Below, one piece after another: positions 32,448-39,626 of a stretch of 64,000 nt of DNA. The stretch covers positions 54,348 to 118,347 of the forward strand of contig CABTZX010000001.1 of the NCBI GenBank assembly GCA_902489445.1, written 5' to 3'. Every line of letters starts with the position of its first letter. The first letter of the stretch is position 1. The stretch is from an uncultured Bacteroidales bacterium. Its GTDB lineage: Bacteria > Bacteroidota > Bacteroidia > Bacteroidales > Porphyromonadaceae. The position numbers were made by a program, and so were the translations under genes. Under the pieces are notes generated by a model that worked only from the letters and a program-made list of their open reading frames with translations, did no database searches and was not told the origin of the DNA.

Positions 32448-32663
32448 TTATCGTTTACTTTGTCTGACAATGTACCCGGCCACGCGTGCTACTAATGCGG
32501 CCCCTCCGGCATAGAGGAAAGCCCAAGGAGCAGAGCGACGCGTCAGGAAGAAAATAACTACCATAGCAATGGCAAAGAGATAAAAGAGTACATCCAATAC
32601 TCCTACCCATTTGTCACGCTTTTTTGTGGCTCTGTTCCTAACGTAGCTCATTGTCACTTGCAA
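32448..32663 (-). CDS. Small two-segment membrane protein inside the kor operon
   Basis: A 71-residue basic protein with two hydrophobic segments (about residues 22-39 and 46-64); the internal ATG at 32651 gives 67 residues and may be the true start. It sits between the alpha and beta subunit genes, 5 bp before beta, so it is translated with the complex. No family is recognised. It could anchor the oxidoreductase to the membrane or be an unrelated rider; the position is the only evidence. Confidence 0.65.
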   Translation of the reverse strand: MQVTMSYVRNRATKKRDKWVGVLDVLFYLFAIAMVVIFFLTRRSAPWAFLYAGGAALVARVAGYIVRQSKR

Positions 32664-32693
32664 TGCTTAGCACGGGTTACGACCTATTCTTAC

Positions 32694-33776
32694 TTATCTG
32701 TTGATAATCTTTTCCTTCAGTGCATCCAGAACTTCTTCCGGTGAGAAGAGCATACCGCCCATACGTCCGTAGTGTTCAACAGGAACGCGTCCTTCAGCTC
32801 CAAGCCTTACGTCTTCAACCATCTGACCGGCATTAAGTTCTACGGAGAGCATTCCCTTGCAGCTCTTTGAAAGTTTACTAATCGTATCGTAGGGGAAGGG
32901 CCAAAGAGTAATCGGACGAACCAATCCTATCTTTATTCCTTCTGCACGACCAATCTGTACCACCTTTTGGCAAATACGTGCTGAGGAGCCGAATGCAACG
33001 AGAATATAGTCGGCATCTTCCGTCATATATTCTTCAACGCGCACTTCGTTTTCCTCAATCTTGCGATACTTTTCCTGGAAACGTTCGTTATTCTTTTCCA
33101 TCACGGCAGAATCAAGTTCCAGCGAAGTGATGATGTGTCGTTTTCCGTCTTTAGCACCAGTGGTTGCCCAGGGGCATTCTTTCTTAATTTCTTCGTCCGT
33201 ACGACGCGGTTTGAAATCGGGCAGAGTAACTTTTTCCATCATCTGACCAATAATACCGTCAGCGAGGATTACGGCCGGGTTCCGATACTTAAATGCAAGT
33301 TCTATGCCAAGATCTACAAAATCGACCATTTCCTGTACGGAGTTGGGTGCCAATACAATCAGCCGATAGTCACCATGTCCGCCACCCTTCGTCATTTGGA
33401 AATAATCCGCCTGACTGGGCTGAATGGTTCCGAGACCGGGGCCCCCACGCATAACGTTTACTACGAGGCAAGGCAGTTCGGCACCGGCCAAATAGCTGAT
33501 CCCCTCGGACATCAAGCTGATGCCTGGGCTACTGGAGCTGGTCATAACCTTTTTCCCGCTGCCTGCACCTCCATATACCATATTGATGGAAGCTACTTCG
33601 CTTTCTGCCTGAAGTACTACCATTCCGGTAATTTCTTCCGGGTTTTCGGCAGTAAGCGTTTCTAATACCTCAGACTGAGGTGTGATGGGGTAACCAAAGT
33701 ATCCGTCCATGCCGGCACGAATAGCCGCATGTGCGAGTGCTTCGTTACCTTTCATTAGTTTTACTTCTTTCGCCAT
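32694..33776 (-). CDS. korA: 2-oxoacid:ferredoxin oxidoreductase, alpha subunit
   Basis: Alpha subunit (360 residues) carrying the pyrimidine-binding half of the TPP enzyme. The N-terminal KLMKGNEALAHAAIRAGMDGYFGYPITPQSEVLE and SSSSPGISLMSEGISYLAGAELPCLVVNVMRGGPGLGTIQPSQADY are highly typical, as is SKSCKGMLSVELNAGQMVEDVRL near the C-terminus. Without a fused gamma domain it belongs to the four-subunit type. It lies 40 bp downstream of the ferredoxin gene. Confidence 0.93.
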   Translation of the reverse strand: MAKEVKLMKGNEALAHAAIRAGMDGYFGYPITPQSEVLETLTAENPEEITGMVVLQAESEVASINMVYGGAGSGKKVMTSSSSPGISLMSEGISYLAGAELPCLVVNVMRGGPGLGTIQPSQADYFQMTKGGGHGDYRLIVLAPNSVQEMVDFVDLGIELAFKYRNPAVILADGIIGQMMEKVTLPDFKPRRTDEEIKKECPWATTGAKDGKRHIITSLELDSAVMEKNNERFQEKYRKIEENEVRVEEYMTEDADYILVAFGSSARICQKVVQIGRAEGIKIGLVRPITLWPFPYDTISKLSKSCKGMLSVELNAGQMVEDVRLGAEGRVPVEHYGRMGGMLFSPEEVLDALKEKIINR

Positions 33777-33816
33777 ATTGCGTTATGTCCTTTTTCTCTC
33801 TGTTCTTTTCTTAGAT

Positions 33817-34044
33817 TTAAAGCTTTACCTTATATACGGTAATGCAACCATCAGGGCATACCATTCCGCAGCTTGCACAACCGATGCAGGCTTCCGGATT
33901 GCTCATGTAACAATAGTGATACCCTTTGTCGTTCATTTCCGTTGGATGTAGCGAGATCGTATTGGTCGGGCATGCCACAACGCACAAGTTGCATCCTTTG
34001 CAACGCTGCTCGTTGACTACGATTGCTCCTCTTACTTTTGCCAT
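33817..34044 (-). CDS. korD: 4Fe-4S ferredoxin (delta) subunit
   Basis: A 75-residue ferredoxin with two 4Fe-4S motifs, CKGCNLCVVACP and CIGCASCGMVCP, each CxxCxxCxxxCP. It is the first gene of the operon and passes electrons from the TPP subunits to free ferredoxin. A -7 box lies 73 bp upstream on the minus strand. Confidence 0.93.
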   Translation of the reverse strand: MAKVRGAIVVNEQRCKGCNLCVVACPTNTISLHPTEMNDKGYHYCYMSNPEACIGCASCGMVCPDGCITVYKVKL

Positions 34045-34116
34045 ATTTTCTCTCCTAAGTTCTGTTAGTCTCTTTCTCTTTTCATAGGGTGTTACTTTGC
34101 CGTAACATTACCGAAC

Positions 34117-34124
34117 CAAAGGTA
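34117..34124 (-). promoter_or_regulatory. -7 box (TACCTTTG) for the kor operon
   Basis: CAAAGGTA on the + strand is TACCTTTG on the minus strand, 73 bp upstream of the ferredoxin start. Confidence 0.55.
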
Positions 34125-34483
34125 CACAATCTTTTTTTAATACCTACAAATAGTGACCAATGGTCTTTCTTTGAACTCTATAATGTCCTATTTTGCCATC
34201 TAATGATTGCAAAATCAACATATCTTTTCTGCTTTCTGAAAGAATAACCCCATTCTCATGCCAATAGAGTGCCCCTGAGTGGGTACGAAGTTCGTTTTCT
34301 GTTGTTGTCCGGATGATGAAAAGGAGAACTATGGACGCATAGAACCATTCGGAACAATAATGAGAATGGAGCGGTGATATGCGATATGAGCAAAAGAAAA
34401 TGCAGACATATTCTCAACTCTCCACTATCATATCATAATGATAGGTAAATCCCTGCACGCACAAGCCACAACGTCAATCTAAA
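34125..34483. other. Intergenic DNA upstream of the kor operon
   Basis: No gene is supported between the kor promoter and the phased array at 34484. Confidence 0.4.
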
Positions 34484-34565
34484 AAGGTATATAGGTTTCA
34501 GTTGATAGGTATATAAGTTTCAGTTGATAGGTATATAGGTTTCACTCGGGAGGTATACCTTTCGT
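34484..34565. repeat. 22-bp phased GGTATATA array (4 units)
   Basis: Cores start at 34486, 34508, 34530 and 34552 (last GGTATACC), 22 bp apart. The spacers of units 1-3 are nearly identical (GGTTTCAGTTGATA), so this array may be the youngest copy. It ends 15 bp before a -7 box at 34580. Confidence 0.9.
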
Positions 34566-34579
34566 GTCAGCAGTTTCGT

Positions 34580-34587
34580 TATCTTTG
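34580..34587 (+). promoter_or_regulatory. -7 box (TATCTTTG)
   Basis: TATCTTTG fits TAnnTTTG and lies upstream of the lipoprotein gene at 34714. Confidence 0.5.
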
Positions 34588-34713
34588 TCGCGCGATGCTT
34601 TCTTTGAGTAGTGCGCTCCCCTTGCAGGCAGGGAACAAGATGCTTGCTGGTTGGTTACAGTGCGCAGCTCAAAGGAGCAAAAGAGTATTAGGAACATAGA
34701 AAGAGTAAGGATC

Positions 34714-35091
34714 ATGAAACAGAAACTCAAAATCGCGTGTGCGCTGGTAGCGGTTATTATTTGCGCAATTGCTTGTTCTCCCGAGCCTCAAGACGAGCAG
34801 TTTATCGGTACCTATTCGGGTAAAGTAGGGTACAACAAGGGTATTCAGAAGATACAGGGAGGAAACGGTTCGGTAACCGTAACACGCCGAGGTGACAACT
34901 TCTACTTTACATTCTCCGAAAACATTCCGGCATTGAACGGAATACCGATGGTTGGAAAGGGTAATGACAACTTTGTTTTGAAGGACGCCGAAACAAGTAG
35001 TAATACGGTTTCTATAAGCAGTACGGGTAGTTTGGAGATCTTCTACAAACTAAACGACGAGACTTGGTTGGCGCACTGCAGCAGAAAATAG
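34714..35091 (+). CDS. Putative lipoprotein, function unknown
   Basis: A 125-residue secreted protein. The N-terminus MKQKLKIACALVAVIICAIACSPEP is a signal peptide with lipobox AIAC and Cys21. The mature part is small, rich in beta-forming segments (GTYSGKVGY, GSVTVTRRGDNFYFTF, NTVSISSTGSLEIFY), and resembles small lipocalin-like Bacteroidetes lipoproteins without a motif I can name. The ATG at 34714 is chosen because it gives the signal peptide; the frame is open 21 codons further up. The next gene follows after 25 bp. Confidence 0.75.
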   Translation: MKQKLKIACALVAVIICAIACSPEPQDEQFIGTYSGKVGYNKGIQKIQGGNGSVTVTRRGDNFYFTFSENIPALNGIPMVGKGNDNFVLKDAETSSNTVSISSTGSLEIFYKLNDETWLAHCSRK

Positions 35092-35116
35092 TCGAGCGAG
35101 GACAGCAACGCGGATA

Positions 35117-35665
35117 GTGACAAGCAGACGTTTCGGCTTAAGGCAGCGTCTTGGAGCTTGGCTCAAGGCTCCCCTTACCACATTCGGACACGGTATTCAT
35201 TCTCCCTTTCTGTATCAGTTGGTTACGGAAGTTTGGGATCCGCGTTACGAATTTTACCGAACGGCTTGGTTACAAGAGCGGACGCCTTTTGCTGACGATG
35301 CGCAGAAGCGTTCTGCATGGGCAGTTTGGCGCATAGCAGTGTACTACTCAGTGGCTCAAATTGATGCTTCCGGTGACTTGTCGTATACTATGGCTCGAAC
35401 CATACGACAGCTCCGGGAGCATCCGGAAAGAGCAGTATCCGGACCGCACTCATCTGCTGCTCCGAACAGAATGTTCATATGCGGAAAGAGCTTCGAAGGC
35501 TCTCTGAATAAGGAACATTTGCTCGTTCTTACTCAAAGTTCACTTCGCAACGCTTGTCGCGTAGCAAATAGGGTAAACGCGCGGACTATCGTGCAGTTAT
35601 TACCCTCGCTCTCTTTGTTGTGGAACAACCCTACGTTGCCGCGTAAAATATTCGTTGTTTCATGA
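35117..35665 (+). CDS. Degenerate relative of an HSPF-type methyltransferase
   Basis: A 182-residue frame starting at GTG. Residues 10-45 (RLGAWLKAPLTTFGHGIHSPFLYQLV) match the N-terminal motif of Bacteroidetes class I methyltransferases that begin with GxHSPF. However, the glycine-rich SAM loop expected after it is absent, and the remainder (SYTMARTIRQL, ANRVNARTIVQLLPSL) has no recognisable catalytic residues. It is either a shortened, diverged protein or a decaying gene. The base composition is like its neighbours. Confidence 0.5.
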   Translation: MTSRRFGLRQRLGAWLKAPLTTFGHGIHSPFLYQLVTEVWDPRYEFYRTAWLQERTPFADDAQKRSAWAVWRIAVYYSVAQIDASGDLSYTMARTIRQLREHPERAVSGPHSSAAPNRMFICGKSFEGSLNKEHLLVLTQSSLRNACRVANRVNARTIVQLLPSLSLLWNNPTLPRKIFVVS

Positions 35666-35888
35666 TGTTGCCATACAGTTTCTATTGCGAACACACTGTT
35701 GTTCAATATGATACATAGTTGTTCCATTAGGCATTACCATAGGTTTCTTTAGATCAATTCTCGTCGGTTCTTAAACGTCTTATATGTTCTTGTGAAAAAT
35801 AGGGTAGTGTTGGGGAGGATTTTCCTGATTTGTGGCTGCTTCTCAGTTTTCTTTGCTTGAAAACAAAGCGTTCACAGCCATTTTTTAC

Positions 35889-35896
35889 TACCTTTG
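35889..35896 (+). promoter_or_regulatory. -7 box (TACCTTTG) for the cobalamin adenosyltransferase
   Basis: TACCTTTG fits TAnnTTTG, 42 bp upstream of the ATG at 35938. Confidence 0.6.
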
Positions 35897-35937
35897 GAAA
35901 GAGAATAAAGTGACTAAAAGCGAACAAGATAGCGATC

Positions 35938-36531
35938 ATGAGCAAGAAAAGCAGATTATATACCGCCAAGGGCGATAAAGGAACAACCTCATTGGTTGGG
36001 GGACAGAGAGTGAGCAAAGGTGATCAGCGACTCGTTTCCTATGGTACAGTGGACGAATTGAACTCACTCATCGGAATACTTCTTGCAGAGGAAATGCCCG
36101 AATCAGACCGAGGGCTCTTTGTAATGATACAGAATGCGCTCTTCGTTATAGGGAGCGACCTGGCAACTTTGCCCGAAGATATTTCCGTAAAACAACGTTT
36201 TGCTTTGCCGGAAAGTGTGGTACATCAGCTCGAAAGTGCTATTGATGAGTACGATGCCTCTCTGCCACCTATGAAAGGATTTATTCTCCCGGGAGGCGGA
36301 CGGATGGCATCTACGGCTCATTTGGCGCGTACGGTTTGTCGCAGAGCAGAGCGCGAAATTGTCCGTTTGATGGATTTGGTTCCCGAAGAGGAGCGTGCAT
36401 TAACGATAGCCGAACCTAATATGCGTTTTATGAACAGACTGAGCGATTTGCTCTTTGTTTATGCGCGTATGGCGGCACACCGATCGGGTGAACCTGAGGT
36501 TTTATGGAGTCCAAATTGTTTTTCCGAATAG
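35938..36531 (+). CDS. ATP:cob(I)alamin adenosyltransferase, PduO type
   Basis: A 197-residue enzyme that makes adenosylcobalamin from ATP and cob(I)alamin. Family signatures are the N-terminal YTAKGDKGTTSLVGGQRVSKGDQRLVSYGTVDELNSLIG, where the Lys/Thr-rich loop binds ATP, and the helical segment HLARTVCRRAEREIV and FMNRLSDLLFVYAR near the C-terminus. No other cobalamin gene is near, so it probably serves salvaged cobamide, for example for methylmalonyl-CoA mutase. It stands on its own promoter. Confidence 0.92.
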   Translation: MSKKSRLYTAKGDKGTTSLVGGQRVSKGDQRLVSYGTVDELNSLIGILLAEEMPESDRGLFVMIQNALFVIGSDLATLPEDISVKQRFALPESVVHQLESAIDEYDASLPPMKGFILPGGGRMASTAHLARTVCRRAEREIVRLMDLVPEEERALTIAEPNMRFMNRLSDLLFVYARMAAHRSGEPEVLWSPNCFSE

Positions 36532-36610
36532 ATAATACTATTTTTGCAGCCGTTTACCGCACATAGGCGGCAAAATGGCGAACAAAACCTATTAGTGTGA
36601 GAGAAAAAGT

Positions 36611-36832
36611 ATGTACTGGACCCTTGAATTAGCTTCGCGTTTGGACGATGCTCCATGGCCTGCCACCAAAGAAGAACTCATTGATTACGCGCAAAGAAGC
36701 GGTGCTCCGCTCGAATTGATTGAGAATCTTTCCGAAATTGATGAGGATGGGGAGGTGTATGACTCTATAGAAGATATTTGGCCGGATTATCCGCGCAACG
36801 AAGATTTCTTCTTCAACGAAGACGAATATTAG
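36611..36832 (+). CDS. Small acidic DUF2795-like protein
   Basis: A 73-residue, strongly acidic soluble protein. It resembles the small DUF2795 proteins of Bacteroidetes (WPATKEELIDYAQRSGAPLELIENL), which usually end in an acidic tail, as in NEDFFFNEDEY. No function is known for the family. It is tail-to-tail with the outer-membrane gene; the two stops overlap by 4 bp. Confidence 0.78.
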   Translation: MYWTLELASRLDDAPWPATKEELIDYAQRSGAPLELIENLSEIDEDGEVYDSIEDIWPDYPRNEDFFFNEDEY

Positions 36833-37929
36833 AGTTTGGCACTCATGTAGAGGGCGATTGCGTGACTAAATGAGCCACCCGGGTGTAGCCACGCATCTCC
36901 TTGTAAGCGAAGTCCAAACTGCTCATTTTGGTACAATTGATAAGCGAGCAACAGACGCATAAAGCGCGTTTTGTTGCTCGCTGTGTTTAGTGCATTATAA
37001 AAAGGTCCACTCCAAGTAGCGTAATAGTTGCTGCCGTACCAACCTTCTATCGCTGCGTCTATACCTTTCCAACGGCCTTGTAGGGTAACATCTATACCTA
37101 AGCCGTTGGGACGCGAATGCCGTGAGGAAGCAGAAAGTAACCCATAGCCGCTCAACCCTATTGATGCGTTTGGATGAATCATATAGCACCATTCTGCTCC
37201 CAAAGCGGCAGCCAGCCTTGTTTGCGCTGTTTCTCCCGGTTGAATGTTATATACTTCACCTCCACGATGGGTACCAATGCTTTTCACCGCTACAGTTAGT
37301 TTTTGCGTTGTGGAGAGGTGAAATGGGACGGAAGCTGCTAATCCAAAGGTAAAAAGCTCCTGATGGTTATCTCGCGGAAAAATGAAGTTTTGCCAATCAA
37401 CCCACGTATCTAAGAGTAAAAACCGCCATTCTCCCCTAAAACGAACTCCCTGTTCGGGGAAAGCCGTATAGCGAAGTTCCTTGTTATAAAGAGCATCCGG
37501 AAGTTGATGATCCGCATCGCTTGAGCCGATTTGTACCATCATTTCCTTGCCGATGTAGGTTTTAATTTGAAAAATGGGTCGGAAGAAGGGTAGGGCGTTC
37601 TTCCTTCGTGTGCTGTCGCTGATATTAGTAAAAGAGCTCCCATAGGCAAGCTGTGGATAGCTTTGTGCTCCAAAATAGCCCAAAAGGAATCCACCAAGGG
37701 AAACTTCCCATTTATCCTTTTGATAACCAACAGTCCCTGAAAGGCGATACCCCGGCAAAGTGTAGCCGATTCCGAACGGCTCCTTGTACTCGTTGTTTCG
37801 GAAAAAGCCTGTGGCGGAAACAGAGTAAAACCAAGGTGAAATACGGGTTGAGCCCGTTTGTGCATAGGTCGTTAAGCAAAACGAGATACTGAACAATGTG
37901 TAAAGAAGTCGACTAATGCGATGCTTCAT
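36829..37929 (-). CDS. Predicted outer-membrane beta-barrel protein
   Basis: A 366-residue protein with a signal peptide (MKHRISRLLYTLFSISFCLTTYAQ). The mature part consists of alternating amphipathic strands rich in Tyr, Trp and Phe, with short turns and longer loops (for example SATGFFRNNEY, WEVSLGGFLLGYFG, WRFLLLDTWVDWQNFIF), as expected of an outer-membrane barrel. No specific porin or transporter family is recognised. It is the last gene of a minus-strand operon, 6 bp after the methyltransferase gene. Confidence 0.72.
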   Translation of the reverse strand: MKHRISRLLYTLFSISFCLTTYAQTGSTRISPWFYSVSATGFFRNNEYKEPFGIGYTLPGYRLSGTVGYQKDKWEVSLGGFLLGYFGAQSYPQLAYGSSFTNISDSTRRKNALPFFRPIFQIKTYIGKEMMVQIGSSDADHQLPDALYNKELRYTAFPEQGVRFRGEWRFLLLDTWVDWQNFIFPRDNHQELFTFGLAASVPFHLSTTQKLTVAVKSIGTHRGGEVYNIQPGETAQTRLAAALGAEWCYMIHPNASIGLSGYGLLSASSRHSRPNGLGIDVTLQGRWKGIDAAIEGWYGSNYYATWSGPFYNALNTASNKTRFMRLLLAYQLYQNEQFGLRLQGDAWLHPGGSFSHAIALYMSAKL

Positions 37930-37935
37930 AGGGTA

Positions 37936-38871
37936 TTAGGCAAGCTTAAATACATAAATGAGAGAACTCGCCTCCGTGGGGTTGCGGCGTGCGGCATAGT
38001 TAGACCGCAGTCCTGTATAGAAAGCGCGGAAATAGCCCCATATACCTTTGCGCCCTCGTTGTTGTTCACTTAGAAGCGAAATATAGTACGCATCAAACGG
38101 CATTGGGTGCTTTTCAATCAGCCGAAATCCTTCGTTTTGCGCCAAACGACAGATATGCTCGGGAGCGAAATGCCACAAATGACGTGGTACATCGTAGGCG
38201 GCCCAAGAACAGCTATAGTGCTTTGCATCCCAAGAAGTGTGGTTAGGCAATGCCAGTATCAAAGTTCCATCTGCCGTTAGTAGCTTACGGAATAGAGCAA
38301 AATGCTCTTTCAGATCAGGAATATGCTCCAGAACATGCCAAAGAGTAATAAAATTGACTCCGGCACGAGGTAACTGTGCCTCTTTCAAATAGGGACTTGT
38401 GGCAAGATGATGCTTTTTCTCAATAAAACTGCGTGCCTCGGCATCCTGTTCAATGCAGTGCACGCGATAGCCTTTTTGCTGCATATAGGCAGCAAAAAAG
38501 CCGGTTCCGGCACCAACATCTACTATTAGGCCTCCTTTCTGCCCTTTGCTCAATCGGTCAATAAGCTTGTATTTGCTTCGTAAGGTGCGATGGCGCACCC
38601 AATGATAGAGATGGTTGGTTAGACCGCGATGCGTGTCGCTATGCGAGATATACGCCTTGTTTCGGTAAAAAGAACCAAGTTCCGAAGGTACCGGTGCATC
38701 CCCAGTAACGAGCATACCGCACTTTTCGCACCTCAGAAGGGGAAAAATGCGCTGGGAAACTAACTCATCCCGAGCTTCCCCAACCTTACTGTAGGTAGTG
38801 CCACTACATATGGGACAGGGGTTGTATGTAGTTAGTTCCTGTTCTTTTCGCTCTTTTTCGCTTCCTGCCAT
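37936..38871 (-). CDS. Class I SAM methyltransferase with N-terminal zinc motif
   Basis: A 311-residue protein. The N-terminus has CPIC (18-21) and later CEKCG, a likely zinc ribbon. The methyltransferase domain contains the SAM loop LIVDVGAGTGFFAAYMQQKG and the motif FITLWHVLEHIPDLKEHF, typical of the UbiE/Methyltransf_23 group. It starts within the end of mazG, overlapping by 40 bp, and lies 6 bp upstream of the outer-membrane protein gene. The substrate is unknown; such enzymes often act on lipids or cell-surface sugars. Confidence 0.82.
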   Translation of the reverse strand: MAGSEKERKEQELTTYNPCPICSGTTYSKVGEARDELVSQRIFPLLRCEKCGMLVTGDAPVPSELGSFYRNKAYISHSDTHRGLTNHLYHWVRHRTLRSKYKLIDRLSKGQKGGLIVDVGAGTGFFAAYMQQKGYRVHCIEQDAEARSFIEKKHHLATSPYLKEAQLPRAGVNFITLWHVLEHIPDLKEHFALFRKLLTADGTLILALPNHTSWDAKHYSCSWAAYDVPRHLWHFAPEHICRLAQNEGFRLIEKHPMPFDAYYISLLSEQQRGRKGIWGYFRAFYTGLRSNYAARRNPTEASSLIYVFKLA

Positions 38872-39626
38872 AGCGTTTCCATCTCGTCCAACGTTAGGTC
38901 GCTCAATTTGAGTCCCTTTTGTCGTGCTTTTTCTTCAGCGAAGCCGATTCGGTAAGTAAACTTACGGTTTGTACGTTCTAATGCCGTATCCGGATTTATT
39001 CCATAAAGTCGCGCCGCATTTACAATTGCGAAGAGCAAATCGCCCATCTCAGCTTCCATGGCATCGGGATCATTTTGGGCAATAGCTTGGTCCAATTCGG
39101 TACGTTCTTCCGCCACTTTTTGCCACACCTCGGTGCGTTCTTTCCAATCAAAACCTACTGCAGCAGCCTTTTCGCTAATCCGGTATGCTTTTACAAGTGA
39201 TGGAAGGGAGGAGGGAACACCGCTCAGTAACGTTTTATTACCACCTTTTTCTACCTGTTTGACCCGTTCCCACTGATTAACAACCGCTTCCGCCGAATCG
39301 GCTTGTGCATTGCCATAAATGTGGGGATGGCGAAAAATGAGCTTGTTGCACAGAGTGTTGCAAACATCGGCAATATCGAATTTGCCCTGTTCTTCGGCTA
39401 TTTTTGCGTAGAAAACGATGTGCAACAATACGTCACCCAGCTCTTTTTTCTCTTCTGTAGTATTGTTGCTGAGTAACGCTTCCGATAGTTCGTGCACCTC
39501 CTCAATGGTATTTGTACGCAAAGAAGCGTTCGTTTGCTTTTTATCCCAAGGACAATGCGTGCGCAACATATCCAGAACATCGAGCAAACGCGCAAATGCG
39601 TCTACTTTATTAGCCTTGTTATTCAT
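38832..39626 (-). CDS. mazG: Nucleoside triphosphate pyrophosphohydrolase MazG
   Basis: A 264-residue house-cleaning enzyme that hydrolyses non-canonical (d)NTPs to the monophosphate and pyrophosphate. The first domain has LRTHCPWDKKQTNASLRTNTIEEVHELSEAL and KKELGDVLLHIVFYA, the EExxE/ExxD magnesium-binding pattern; the second repeats it as EERTELDQAI and EMGDLLFAIVN. It overlaps dsbD at its start by 4 bp and the methyltransferase at its end by 40 bp, so it is embedded in the operon. Confidence 0.95.
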   Translation of the reverse strand: MNNKANKVDAFARLLDVLDMLRTHCPWDKKQTNASLRTNTIEEVHELSEALLSNNTTEEKKELGDVLLHIVFYAKIAEEQGKFDIADVCNTLCNKLIFRHPHIYGNAQADSAEAVVNQWERVKQVEKGGNKTLLSGVPSSLPSLVKAYRISEKAAAVGFDWKERTEVWQKVAEERTELDQAIAQNDPDAMEAEMGDLLFAIVNAARLYGINPDTALERTNRKFTYRIGFAEEKARQKGLKLSDLTLDEMETLWQEAKKSEKNRN

